Below are positions 15,927 to 24,173 of a DNA stretch of 24,327 nt, in pieces. Both the position numbers and the translations under genes were made by a program. Below the pieces are notes generated by a model, which did not search any database, was not told where the DNA came from, and saw only the letters and a program-made list of their open reading frames with translations. Position 1 is the stretch's first letter. Each line of letters starts with the position of its first letter. Source of the stretch: JAJDFU01 sp964641965 (GTDB lineage: Bacteria > Bacteroidota > Bacteroidia > Chitinophagales > Saprospiraceae); NCBI GenBank assembly GCA_964641965.1, contig CAZXLD010000062.1:1-24327 (forward strand). Reading direction: 5' to 3'.

Positions 15927-16260
15927 CCAAAATAAATATGGAATTCAGAATGCTAATTGCCCTCTTTTATCCAAATTAGATGCTACAGGTACAAATGATG
16001 GCATTAGAGTTGCCCTGGCCTAGCTGATTGTTGCTAATGGTTCTTTGTCCCGCTAGGGACAAAAGGCTGGTAAAACCGGAGTTGAAGAAACTTACCCGTG
16101 CCTTTGGGTACGGCATGTGTATTTCCCCCTATCCATACTTGTTCAGCTCTTGCTCTATTCCAAGCCAACTCACCGTTCAATCTGTTCAATCCACCGAGAT
16201 TATCCATCTGGATAAAGGCCAATCGCCGCATCTTATATAGTAAATCAAAACCTATCAAAC
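15927..16260. other. Non-coding region between repeat array and DUF2147-like gene
   Basis: No gene is supported in these 334 bases. It contains the REP-like palindrome at 16044-16063 and, closer to the gene at 16261, a 7-bp inverted repeat TTATCCA-TC-TGGATAA at 16200-16215 that could be an operator. Short open frames here have no signal peptide, no recognisable motif and no support. Confidence 0.45.
16044..16063. repeat. REP-like palindrome, inverted relative to the array copy
   Basis: TTTGTCCC-GCTA-GGGACAAA is a perfect 8-bp stem with a 4-base loop. Its reverse complement contains TGTCCCTAGCGGGAC, the same core as at 15159-15173. The transposase array is thus flanked on this side by a hairpin in the opposite orientation, as in REP doublets. 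Confidence 0.8.
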
Positions 16261-16647
16261 ATGCAGCATTTAATGCTCCTTTTGGCGAGTGTCCTTCTTG
16301 GAATAAACCCATTCCCATCAGAAACAAACGATCAGATTCTTGGCAAATGGGCAAATGAAGACCAAACCGGAGTTTTAGAATTCGTTAAAAACGGCTCGTC
16401 TTACGACGCCATCATCCTGGAAGCCAAAAACCCTGCCTACATCGGCGAGAAGCAAATCACGTCTTTGAGCTACCACAAAAAAAACCAGTACAAAGGCGGA
16501 ACCCTTTATGCCTTTGAAAAAGGTCAAACGCTGAATTGCGCTGCCAAATTGATCAGCGATACCCAGTTGGAATTGAGGATGAGCAAAGGCCCATTTACCC
16601 AAAAACGAACCCTGACCCGATTAGAGGAACCCAATCAACCAGAGTAA
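16261..16647 (+). CDS. Small exported DUF2147-like protein (second copy type)
   Basis: Encodes 128 residues with a short hydrophobic N-terminus (MQHLMLLLASVLLGINPF) that looks like a signal peptide with an unclear cleavage site. The mature part shows the DUF2147-like order: ILGKWANEDQTGVLEF, a YDAIILEA strand, a GGTLYAFEKGQTLNC segment, LELRMSKGPF and a closing TLTR. It is only distantly similar to the protein at 1372-1722, sharing the layout rather than long identities. It sits 110 bases ahead of the TolC-like gene of the ABC export operon on the same strand; a hairpin lies between. It could be an accessory envelope protein of that system, or just a neighbour. Function of the family is unknown. 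Confidence 0.72.
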   Translation: MQHLMLLLASVLLGINPFPSETNDQILGKWANEDQTGVLEFVKNGSSYDAIILEAKNPAYIGEKQITSLSYHKKNQYKGGTLYAFEKGQTLNCAAKLISDTQLELRMSKGPFTQKRTLTRLEEPNQPE

Positions 16648-16653
16648 CAAAAA

Positions 16654-16690
16654 AGGCACAGTTTTCACAATTAAGTAGGTCTGTGCCTAC
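16654..16690 (+). promoter_or_regulatory. Hairpin with two alternative pairings before the ABC export operon
   Basis: AGGCACAG (16654-16661) can pair with CTGTGCCT (16681-16688) around a 19-base loop. Alternatively GTAGG (16675-16679) pairs with CCTAC (16686-16690) around a 6-base loop. The two cannot form together because they share 16686-16688. There is no T-tract, so it is a weak terminator at best; it may be an attenuator-like or RNA-stability element in the leader of the TolC-like gene. Confidence 0.35.
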
Positions 16691-16757
16691 AAAATGAAGG
16701 TATTTGAATACATGGCTACCCCACCATTTCATCTTCAAAAACAAAAGCATTCTACTG

Positions 16758-18068
16758 ATGAAAAAATCGTTGGCCATGTTCTTGATTCTATGGAGCCTTC
16801 AAGCAAAAGCACAAATTCAATTCAATTCCTTTCAAGAGGTGTTGAATTACGCCGATACACATGCTCAAGCTATTCAAAGCGCTGTCATAGGAGAGCAAAT
16901 GGCTTTCGCTGAAAAAAAGGAAGCCAAACTCGATCTCCTTCCAACCCTAGACGGCTCATTAGGGTATAATGATAATATTACCCTGCAGCCCACTTTGATA
17001 CCTGCAAATGTGTTTAACCCCGAAGCACCAGAGGGGACCTTTGAGGAATTAACCTTTGGAACAAAATTCAATTATTCCTACGGTATTCAAGCCCAATGGG
17101 ATGTATTGAACTTCCAAAAAATATTCGCATCAAAAACAGCTAACATCGCCTTCGAACAAAGCGAAATCGATACGGAGAGGAACCGGTACAACACCTATAA
17201 CCAACTTGCATCTACCTATTATTCTATCCTGCTAACCCAGGAATCCATTCGTATTTACAACGAAAATGTGCTTTCCTCCACATCCATCTATAACAATGCG
17301 AAAGAAAAATACCAGGAAGGAATTATCGATGAAGCGGAGCTGAACCGATCAGCGATTAAAAAACTCCAAAGTCAAAGCAGCCTGAATTTGGCAAAAAAAA
17401 ACCTGGAGCAATTTTATATCCAACTACAAATACAGCTTAACACCAAGCAAATTATTACCATTTCAGATACTCCGGAAAAGTTCATACTGGCAGACACCTC
17501 CATTCGATCCATACACCCTGAAGTGGCTTGGCAGGAGGCCGAAATGGAGAAATATGAATCGGTTTTAAAGCAAACAAAAGCCTCCCGGTCCCCTACTATT
17601 AGCATGTTTTATGCCTACAACCAGGTTTATGCTTCAAATGATTTTTTCAACTTTTCAGATGCCATTAATCTACCCCAACAATACTTTGGGGTACAAATTA
17701 GCCTTGCCGGACTACTCCAACCGGCTACCCAACAAAAAATTAATCAGTCCAAATCACAAGTGCAATTGCAGCAAATGCAATTAGAGCATACCAGATTAGC
17801 TACTCAGCATGAGGACCACCTGCTCCAAGTTCAATTTGAACAGGCTTATGGAATTGTGGTCGAAAATAAACAAATCCTGAACTTACAAGAGGAGAACGAT
17901 GCACACGCAGAAAATAAATACCAAAACGGTATTGCGAGCTTGGATCAGCGGTTAAACGAATATGAAGATTTATTAAATGCTCAGGATCGGTATTTGCAAA
18001 GTTTGGCAGAGTTTACGTTAGCCCAATACAAAATCTATATCCGACAAATCAATTTCCAAGCCAGGTAA
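16758..18068 (+). CDS. TolC-family outer-membrane protein of the ABC export system
   Basis: Encodes 436 residues from the ATG at 16758; an in-frame ATG at 16704 would put 18 unsuitable residues in front of a good signal peptide (MKKSLAMFLILWSLQAKAQ), so the inner start is chosen. The mature protein has two outer-membrane efflux repeats with long amphipathic helices (YYSILLTQESIRIYNENV, then AKEKYQEGIIDEAELNRS; later AENKYQNGIASLDQRLNEYEDLL). It should form the trimeric channel through the outer membrane. It is of normal family length, unlike the fused version in the RND operon. The adaptor gene follows after 12 bases. First gene of the six-gene export and regulation operon. Confidence 0.92.
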   Translation: MKKSLAMFLILWSLQAKAQIQFNSFQEVLNYADTHAQAIQSAVIGEQMAFAEKKEAKLDLLPTLDGSLGYNDNITLQPTLIPANVFNPEAPEGTFEELTFGTKFNYSYGIQAQWDVLNFQKIFASKTANIAFEQSEIDTERNRYNTYNQLASTYYSILLTQESIRIYNENVLSSTSIYNNAKEKYQEGIIDEAELNRSAIKKLQSQSSLNLAKKNLEQFYIQLQIQLNTKQIITISDTPEKFILADTSIRSIHPEVAWQEAEMEKYESVLKQTKASRSPTISMFYAYNQVYASNDFFNFSDAINLPQQYFGVQISLAGLLQPATQQKINQSKSQVQLQQMQLEHTRLATQHEDHLLQVQFEQAYGIVVENKQILNLQEENDAHAENKYQNGIASLDQRLNEYEDLLNAQDRYLQSLAEFTLAQYKIYIRQINFQAR

Positions 18069-18080
18069 ATCAAGGATATC

Positions 18081-19184
18081 ATGAAAAAAACAAATAAAAG
18101 AATCCTTCTATACTTTACTACGGCAGGGCTAGCTTTTACCACGGTAGCCTGCCAGCAAGAGACGACTACTACCCCAACGCGCAGAAATATTGAAGACGCC
18201 GTATTTGCGAACGGCTATATCGAACACGAAAATAGTTATACGATCGCTGCAAACGTAGAAGGCATTTTGGTAGCTCTTTCCATAAAGGAAGGTGACTGCA
18301 TTTCAAAAAACGACCTAATCGCCCTGGTCGAGAACGATGTTCCAAAAAATAATCTACAAGACGCTCAGGTCGTCTACCAGGATGCGTTAAAGAATGCGGC
18401 ACCAAACTCGCCTCAGTTGCAACACATCAAGGCTCAAATCGACCAAGCCAAGGTTCAACTGGAATACGATCGCGAAAACTATTTGCGGTACCGGGAATTA
18501 CGAGCAAAAAACTCGGTCTCCCAACTGGATTACGAAAAAGCCGAATTGCAATTCAAAGCAGCTCAAAACAACCTCCTTGCCCTGGAGAAGAACTATCACG
18601 AGCTAAAAAACGGTTTGGACCTCCAGGTAGAACGCAGCAAGGTGCAGGTCAATACACAACAAGCCCTGTTGAAGGATTATAAATTATTTGCCGTAGAAGG
18701 AGGCCAGGTAATACACGTGTTCAAGAAGCAAGGTGAGTTGGCTCGTAGAGGGGAAGCGATAGCGAAGATCGGAAGCGGGTCTTACATCATTAAATTGTTC
18801 GTTGCTGAAGACGACATAGTAAAAATCAATATCGGACAATTGGTTGCCGTCAACATCAATACATATCCGGCGAATACTTTTTCAGCAAAAGTCACCAAAA
18901 TATACCCGGGCTTCGACGAAAATGAACAATCCTACATCATAGAAGCTCAATTTGAAAATTTGCCGGAAAAGATGTTTTCGGGCACCCAACTTCAAGCCAA
19001 TATCAAAATAGGAGGCCGAGATAATGTACTGGTAATTCCTTCCACCTACGTTTCTAAAGGAAATTATGTCACCCTTGAAAGTGGAGAACAAATTCAGATT
19101 GAAGCGGGCATTAAAAATAATTCATGGACGGAAGTCATTTCCGGACTTTCAGAGCAGGAGGTTATCATAAAAACCAACAACTAA
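18081..19184 (+). CDS. Periplasmic adaptor (HlyD/MacA-like) lipoprotein
   Basis: Encodes 367 residues. Lipobox TVAC gives a lipidated Cys at residue 24, followed by a Gln/Thr-rich linker. The order is that of the membrane fusion protein family: first lipoyl half (NGYIEHENSYTIAANVEGILVALSIKEGD), an unusually long coiled-coil hairpin at about residues 90-195, second lipoyl half (LFAVEGGQVIHVFKKQGELARRGE), then a beta-barrel with IVKINIGQLVAVNINTYP. It would link the inner-membrane ABC permease to the TolC-like channel. One base separates its stop from the permease start, a sign of co-translation. The resemblance to MacA rests on gene order with the split MacB-like parts. Confidence 0.92.
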   Translation: MKKTNKRILLYFTTAGLAFTTVACQQETTTTPTRRNIEDAVFANGYIEHENSYTIAANVEGILVALSIKEGDCISKNDLIALVENDVPKNNLQDAQVVYQDALKNAAPNSPQLQHIKAQIDQAKVQLEYDRENYLRYRELRAKNSVSQLDYEKAELQFKAAQNNLLALEKNYHELKNGLDLQVERSKVQVNTQQALLKDYKLFAVEGGQVIHVFKKQGELARRGEAIAKIGSGSYIIKLFVAEDDIVKINIGQLVAVNINTYPANTFSAKVTKIYPGFDENEQSYIIEAQFENLPEKMFSGTQLQANIKIGGRDNVLVIPSTYVSKGNYVTLESGEQIQIEAGIKNNSWTEVISGLSEQEVIIKTNN

Positions 19185-19185
19185 A

Positions 19186-20424
19186 ATGAATACCAACCAG
19201 AAAATTGCCAGCATATTCCTGACCTCCCGGTTCAGACAGCTGCTGGTGGCAGTGTTGAGTGTAACTTTTGGGATTTCGATGTACATATTTATGAACAGCT
19301 TCATGGCCGGGGTAAATAACGAACAAACAGAAATCACCTTTACCTCCATGGCACATATCAAAATATACAATGACCTATCAGATGATGTGGAACCCATTTT
19401 GCCAGCACCTGAGGACGACAATACTATTTTAGTGGTCAACAATGCCAGAAACATTCGATATACCGAAGGCATAAAAAATGTGGATGCCGTAAAGTCCGCA
19501 CTGAACGGCTTACCCGAAATCAAAGCCTTCACTGCCCAACTCAATGAAAATGTTTTTATTCGAAATGGTGTTTCCCAAGCTAGTGCCAACTTATCCGGTA
19601 TCGAAACAGTAAGTGAAAATGAAGTTTTCAATACTTCAGCATATATTTTGAATGGCGATTTATACGAGTTGGATAAACGGTCTAACGGAATTATTCTTGG
19701 CACAGGTTTAGCAAAAAGCATTGGAATACACGCCGGTGATAATGTGACGGTATCCACTGCTGAGGGGGTCTCGAAGGCATTCAAGGTGATTGGGTTGATC
19801 GAGACTGGAGCCCTGGGGACGGACAGAACAAAGGCCATGGTATCCATGCAAACCGCCAGACAACTCTTTTCAGAGAATAAAAGTTATGCGACGGAGGTGT
19901 TGGTCAACATAAAAGACTATTACCAGGCCAGAGAAGTGGCCAAGCGTATTTCCAACCGCACCGATTACAAAGTAGAACCCTGGCAGGAAGGTAATAGCCA
20001 GCTGGATTCCTCGAACGTTTTACGGGATATTCTTGCGATCGCTGTCTCCCTGACCATTTTGATCGTGGCGGGATTTGGCATTTACAACATCATGAATATG
20101 ACCGTCAATGAAAAAATAAAAGAAATTGCCATTCTAAAGGCCATGGGATTTAATGGCAATGATGTGATCGAGATTTTTCTCATCCAATCCGTTGTTATTG
20201 GTTTACTTGGCGGGTTTACTGGTTTGATACTGGGCAATATTATCGTTCGGGTGGTTGACCATATTCCATTCGAAATCGGCACCCTGACTACCCTACCAGT
20301 GGCAAATAGACCTATGGATTATGTTTTGGCCTTTGGGTTTGGCATCATTATCACTTTTCTTGCCGGATTCCTCCCGGCCAGGAAAGCTTCCAATCTTGAT
20401 CCCGTAGCTATTTTACGGGGATGA
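19186..20424 (+). CDS. ABC transporter permease, FtsX/MacB type
   Basis: Encodes 412 residues of the type VII (MacB-like) ABC permease fold: one N-terminal membrane helix (about 16-36), a periplasmic domain of about 240 residues (MacB_PCD-like), and three C-terminal membrane helices (about 283-305, 328-352 and 378-398) forming the FtsX domain. The segment KIKEIAILKAMGFNGNDVIEIFLIQ between helices 2 and 3 is the coupling region, and the protein ends in LDPVAILRG, typical of the family. In MacB the ATPase is fused at the N-terminus; here it is a separate gene 18 bases downstream. Such transporters move substrates by mechanotransmission through the periplasm, not across the inner membrane. The substrate is unknown: peptides, lipoproteins or toxins are all possible. 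Confidence 0.93.
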   Translation: MNTNQKIASIFLTSRFRQLLVAVLSVTFGISMYIFMNSFMAGVNNEQTEITFTSMAHIKIYNDLSDDVEPILPAPEDDNTILVVNNARNIRYTEGIKNVDAVKSALNGLPEIKAFTAQLNENVFIRNGVSQASANLSGIETVSENEVFNTSAYILNGDLYELDKRSNGIILGTGLAKSIGIHAGDNVTVSTAEGVSKAFKVIGLIETGALGTDRTKAMVSMQTARQLFSENKSYATEVLVNIKDYYQAREVAKRISNRTDYKVEPWQEGNSQLDSSNVLRDILAIAVSLTILIVAGFGIYNIMNMTVNEKIKEIAILKAMGFNGNDVIEIFLIQSVVIGLLGGFTGLILGNIIVRVVDHIPFEIGTLTTLPVANRPMDYVLAFGFGIIITFLAGFLPARKASNLDPVAILRG

Positions 20425-20442
20425 CCTCCATAAGCTAAGCCT

Positions 20443-21123
20443 ATGAATGCATTAACAGTTAGTCATGTAAACAAATATTTTTTCGAGCCGGTAGAATTCC
20501 AGGTGTTGAAGGATATTACCTTTGAAATTGAGCGAGGGGAGTTCGTTGCTATTATAGGCAAATCGGGTTCAGGAAAATCCACGCTGCTTTACCTGCTCTC
20601 CACCATGGATACCGATTACGAAGGAACCATTTCGATTAATGGAACTCAAGTCACCGGATTGAAGCAGAATCAATTGGCCAAGTTTCGCAACGAACACATT
20701 GGTTTTGTTTTCCAATTCCATTTTTTGTTGCCCGAGTTTACTGTTCTGGATAACATCATGTTACCCGCAATGAAGCTGAACAAGAAAAGTAAAGATGAAA
20801 TTGAACAGGAGGCGATGGAACTTTTGACCCTTCTTGGCATCAAAGGCCATGAACACAAGTCAGCAGCCAAGATTTCAGGTGGCCAACAACAGCGGGTGGC
20901 AATTGCAAGAGCCTTGATCAACGCTCCGGCCATAATCATGGGAGACGAGCCCACTGGAAACCTGGATTCCAAGAATACGAAGATCGTATTTGATACTTTT
21001 CGTCAATTAGCTCGGGAAAGGGGGCAAACCATTGTTGCCGTTACCCATGATGACGAATTTGCAGTAAACTGTGATCGGATCATCGAACTCTCTGATGGTA
21101 GGTTGATGGAGAATCCATTTTAA
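20443..21123 (+). CDS. ABC transporter ATP-binding protein, LolD/MacB type
   Basis: Encodes 226 residues, the standard length for a stand-alone ATPase of the LolD/MacB/FtsE group. All motifs are intact: Walker A GKSGSGKST (39-47), Q-loop around VFQFHFLLPEFTVLDNI, signature S145-G-G-Q-Q, Walker B IIMGD168-E169 with the catalytic Glu, D-loop GNLDSKN, and the switch H202 in VAVTHDDEF. The LPEFTV segment after the Q-loop is typical of the MacB/LolD branch. It pairs with the permease encoded just upstream. The histidine kinase gene starts 33 bases downstream. Confidence 0.95.
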   Translation: MNALTVSHVNKYFFEPVEFQVLKDITFEIERGEFVAIIGKSGSGKSTLLYLLSTMDTDYEGTISINGTQVTGLKQNQLAKFRNEHIGFVFQFHFLLPEFTVLDNIMLPAMKLNKKSKDEIEQEAMELLTLLGIKGHEHKSAAKISGGQQQRVAIARALINAPAIIMGDEPTGNLDSKNTKIVFDTFRQLARERGQTIVAVTHDDEFAVNCDRIIELSDGRLMENPF

Positions 21124-21156
21124 AAGCAAACTGAACCAATTGATTCAATTTAGAGC

Positions 21157-22137
21157 TTGAAGAAAAAATTGAAACCTAGAATAAAAACCATATTACCCAT
21201 TCTCCTGGCTATCATCTTGCCAGGACTGAGCCTTTATTCCAGTCCAAAATTAGACCTCCTAAATAACCTTGCTTTTTTTTCGACCTGGCTTATTGCTTCG
21301 ATTGGCCTTTATGGATTCTGGTATGCCCTATGGTATTTGTGGAGTATAAAATCCAAAAACCGGACGATCGGACTAATATTAGGATTACTTATTTTTCCAG
21401 CTTTACTTTTTGGACTGATTAATTTGGTTTCCTATCAAACCATTGGTGAAATAAACGGCCTGAACTTTGCCCGCATCTTTATGGTATCCATTCTATATCT
21501 CACTATTCAATATGCGTTAAAGACCCAGGAACATTTGGCTCGCTTGCGGTTGGAAAAAGAAAAGATTCAAACTGAAAATTACCGGGTGCAATTAAGAGCA
21601 ATTCGCGCCCAAATAGATCCACATTTTTTATTTAATTCGTTGAATACCCTGCGCTCCATGGTACGGCAGGGGCATTCTAAATCCGAGGAATTTATTATGA
21701 GCCTTTCGGATTTTTACAGGCAAACCTTGAAACACAATGCAAATACTACACTTCCATTGTCTGAGGAGTTGAATGTAATGCAGTCGTATCTATTTGTAAT
21801 TAAAAGCCGAAATGAGGAAGCTGTTTCGGTGGGCATTAATATCGATGAATCAGTACATCAATTTCACTTACCAACCTTGGCCCTTCAGATCATTGTGGAA
21901 AATTGTTTCAAACATAATAGTATGTCTTCCAAAAGGCCATTGCGTATCGAAATAAAAAATACGGATGGTTACTATATACAGATACTAAATAATATTCAAC
22001 CTAAAATTGGAATTCAAGAAAAATCTGGATTTGGATTGGAGTTGCTAAGAAAAAGATATGAACTCATGCATATACAAGAAGGAATCATAGTAGAAGAAAC
22101 GCCTGAGGAATTCAGTGTCAAATTGAAATTGGTATAA
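21157..22137 (+). CDS. LytS/YehU-type sensor histidine kinase
   Basis: Encodes 326 residues from a TTG start: the in-frame TAG at 21151 rules out anything further upstream, and the first in-frame ATG (residue 109) would lose most of the membrane domain, so TTG is the best choice. Four hydrophobic segments (about residues 10-28, 38-60, 72-92 and 100-118) form a membrane sensor without a large periplasmic loop. The kinase core is of the His_kinase (PF06580) type: phospho-acceptor H156 in QIDPHFLFNSLN, N-box QIIVE248-N249-CFKHN, and G-box SGFGLELLRKRYEL. The cognate regulator follows after 2 bases. Being the fifth gene of the export operon, and lacking an extracytoplasmic domain, it may sense the transporter or the membrane itself, as in Bce-type systems; this is inference. 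Confidence 0.92.
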   Translation: MKKKLKPRIKTILPILLAIILPGLSLYSSPKLDLLNNLAFFSTWLIASIGLYGFWYALWYLWSIKSKNRTIGLILGLLIFPALLFGLINLVSYQTIGEINGLNFARIFMVSILYLTIQYALKTQEHLARLRLEKEKIQTENYRVQLRAIRAQIDPHFLFNSLNTLRSMVRQGHSKSEEFIMSLSDFYRQTLKHNANTTLPLSEELNVMQSYLFVIKSRNEEAVSVGINIDESVHQFHLPTLALQIIVENCFKHNSMSSKRPLRIEIKNTDGYYIQILNNIQPKIGIQEKSGFGLELLRKRYELMHIQEGIIVEETPEEFSVKLKLV

Positions 22138-22139
22138 AA

Positions 22140-22892
22140 ATGAATATCCTCATCGTAGAAGACGAACTACACACGGCAGCACTCTTACAAGAGATAATTG
22201 AGCAAGACAATGATTTTATTGTGACGGAGAGGCTGGAATCCATTGAAGAAACCGTTCAATACCTCACCAAGTATCAAAAAAATCTGGATCTACTCTTTTT
22301 TGATATCCAATTGGCCGATGGGCCCAGTTTTGAAGTATTTAAACATGTGGATGTGGTAGTGCCGATCATTTTTTGCACAGCCTACGATACGTATACTATG
22401 CAAGCGATTCAAAATAATGGAATAGATTATGTCTTAAAGCCATTTAAGGAAGCGGATATCCATATGGCTTTACAGAAATATAAAAAGCTGATCATAAATC
22501 TTCGCACCAAAGATAGAACACCCTATCATTTCTTATTGGAGGAACCCAAACAATACCAACAGAGCTTTCTGACTCAGCAGCGTGAAAAATCCATGGTTAA
22601 AAAGGTGAATGAAATTGCCTTGTTCTATGTAGAATTCGAAACCGTAAACCTACATACTTTTTCCGGCGAAAAGTTTCCATTGTTCAAAAAATTGGAATAT
22701 ATAGAATCCGTTTGTGACCCTGACCAATTCTTTCGAATCAATCGGCAGATGTTGATCAACCGATCCGCCATCACTGGATTCGAACCTTTTTTTAACCGAA
22801 AGATCGTGTTGCAACTCAAGATCAATCTCAAAGATAGGGCAGTAGTTAGCCGACTCAAAGTGACCCCATTTAAGACTTGGCTGGAAAAGTGA
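22140..22892 (+). CDS. LytTR-family response regulator
   Basis: Encodes 250 residues. The N-terminal receiver has the acidic pair E7-D8, phosphorylation site D55 (LLFFDIQ), T80 and K100 (VLKPF), all intact. After a linker of about 45 residues, a C-terminal LytTR DNA-binding domain follows (about 150-248; key stretch CDPDQFFRINRQMLINRSAI), which binds direct repeats upstream of target genes. Partner of the kinase encoded 2 bases upstream. Likely targets are this operon and perhaps the DUF2147-like gene at 16261, though no clear LytTR direct repeat was picked out by eye. Last gene of the operon. Confidence 0.94.
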   Translation: MNILIVEDELHTAALLQEIIEQDNDFIVTERLESIEETVQYLTKYQKNLDLLFFDIQLADGPSFEVFKHVDVVVPIIFCTAYDTYTMQAIQNNGIDYVLKPFKEADIHMALQKYKKLIINLRTKDRTPYHFLLEEPKQYQQSFLTQQREKSMVKKVNEIALFYVEFETVNLHTFSGEKFPLFKKLEYIESVCDPDQFFRINRQMLINRSAITGFEPFFNRKIVLQLKINLKDRAVVSRLKVTPFKTWLEK

Positions 22893-23110
22893 CAACTACA
22901 AAAAAGTCACGTATTTTACGCTGTCTACAGCCAACATTCGAACGCTATCAGTTGATTCAGGCTATAACAATCGAGAGGGTACACTAGAAAAGGCCTAAGC
23001 TGAGACTATTCCCAGCAATGCTATTGGTGAGCCGGTCAATTTGAAGCATTCATCGGCAATGCGTTCCCGTTTTTCTAATTCGATCTTTTTATTGACAATG
23101 CAAACTGAAA

Positions 23111-23929
23111 ATGAAAAAACTTTCTAAACATTATTTAATAACCAATAGAAGGATAAATCAAAATTCCGAGCTGAATAAAATAGCGACCCTAGATAATATT
23201 GCCCTCCAAAATATGTTGAATGCATTTGTGACAGTTAAACAAAATAATCACAGTAAAGAGGACCTGTCTGCATTCTCCAGATGTGAAGAATATCGAAAAA
23301 AACTCCTTCAGGATGAAACTACTATTTCTTATGAGGTCTTTTCCTCCGATAAGACGGCAAAAGTAAAAGCTATTTGTAAAGCAGCTGCATCAAAAAAGAA
23401 GTGGTGCCAGTTTTTGTATTATCTGGTAAAAGGTACTGAGCGGCCGTCTATCTTAGAAATAGGGACCAATGTAGGCATTTCGGGTTCGTATATGCTCGAG
23501 GCTGCCAAGGGAAGGAACGGGCATTTCATTACGATGGAGGGTTTACCCCAGCTATGTGAAATTGCCGGACAACAGTTCGCTCGAATTGTACCTCCGGATG
23601 AGTTTGAAGTAATCCAAGGTATATACGAAGATACTATTCCAAAAATAATGGAGAGGGATATTCAATTTAATTTATTATTTATCGACGGGAACCATCAAAA
23701 AGAACCCACCCTAGCCTATTTCAATGCTTTAAAATCGAAAATTGACCTGCCGGCCGTGTTTATATTTGACGACATTTATTGGAGTACAGGGATGGAGGAA
23801 GCATGGAGGACGCTAAAAAAGGATCCAGCAGTCAGTTTTTCTGTAGATCTATATGAACAAGGTATTGTTATAATCGACAAAGACGAACCTCTTCATAACC
23901 AGCATTTTAACCTACACCTTTCCTATTAA
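23111..23929 (+). CDS. Class I SAM-dependent methyltransferase
   Basis: Encodes 272 residues. After an N-terminal region of about 90 residues, the Rossmann-like methyltransferase core opens with SILEIGTNVGISG (E116, G118, G122; motif I, the SAM-binding loop), followed by HFITMEGLP (acidic residue for the SAM ribose), LLFIDGNHQKEP (D192, H195) and VFIFDDIYWSTGM. This pattern fits the Methyltransf_24 / O-methyltransferase-like group found on small molecules, sugars or lipids; a substrate cannot be named. FIDGNH with nearby DD may bind a metal. It has no signal peptide, so it acts in the cytoplasm. It is separated from the regulator gene by 218 bases of non-coding DNA and appears to stand alone. 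Confidence 0.88.
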   Translation: MKKLSKHYLITNRRINQNSELNKIATLDNIALQNMLNAFVTVKQNNHSKEDLSAFSRCEEYRKKLLQDETTISYEVFSSDKTAKVKAICKAAASKKKWCQFLYYLVKGTERPSILEIGTNVGISGSYMLEAAKGRNGHFITMEGLPQLCEIAGQQFARIVPPDEFEVIQGIYEDTIPKIMERDIQFNLLFIDGNHQKEPTLAYFNALKSKIDLPAVFIFDDIYWSTGMEEAWRTLKKDPAVSFSVDLYEQGIVIIDKDEPLHNQHFNLHLSY

Positions 23930-23945
23930 AATTAGCGTTTATTAA

Positions 23946-24107
23946 GGGCCTGTTTCAAATTTGTACGCTGCGGTCAAGTGGCCACCTTTCGTTCATACTG
24001 CGTGGCAGAACCAGGCTTCGTAGCGCTGCTACGATCCCGAACCTGTACCTCAGCTAACCAAAAAAATTGACAAACTTTGCGATCATTTACGAATTTAAAG
24101 CAAGCCC
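23946..24107. repeat. MITE-like element with imperfect terminal inverted repeats
   Basis: Positions 23946-23965 (GGGCCTGTTTCAAATTTGTA) and 24088-24107 are inverted repeats with 16 of 20 matches, all four differences being transitions. TAA occurs directly outside both ends, as a possible 3-bp target duplication. Inside is a GC-rich hairpin TCGTAGC-GCT-GCTACGA at 24018-24034. There is no coding potential. The rest of the final intergenic region (24108-24173) shows nothing else of note. Confidence 0.6.
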
Positions 24108-24173
24108 TAAATTCCTCTTCGTGAGTAAAAAAACAAGGTTATCAGAAGGTATCTCTGCCTTTACTTACATGTA

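Noticed and set aside
16704..16757. Upstream ATG for the TolC-like gene
   Set aside because: It would put 18 mostly polar or aromatic residues before a complete signal peptide; the inner ATG at 16758 is better.
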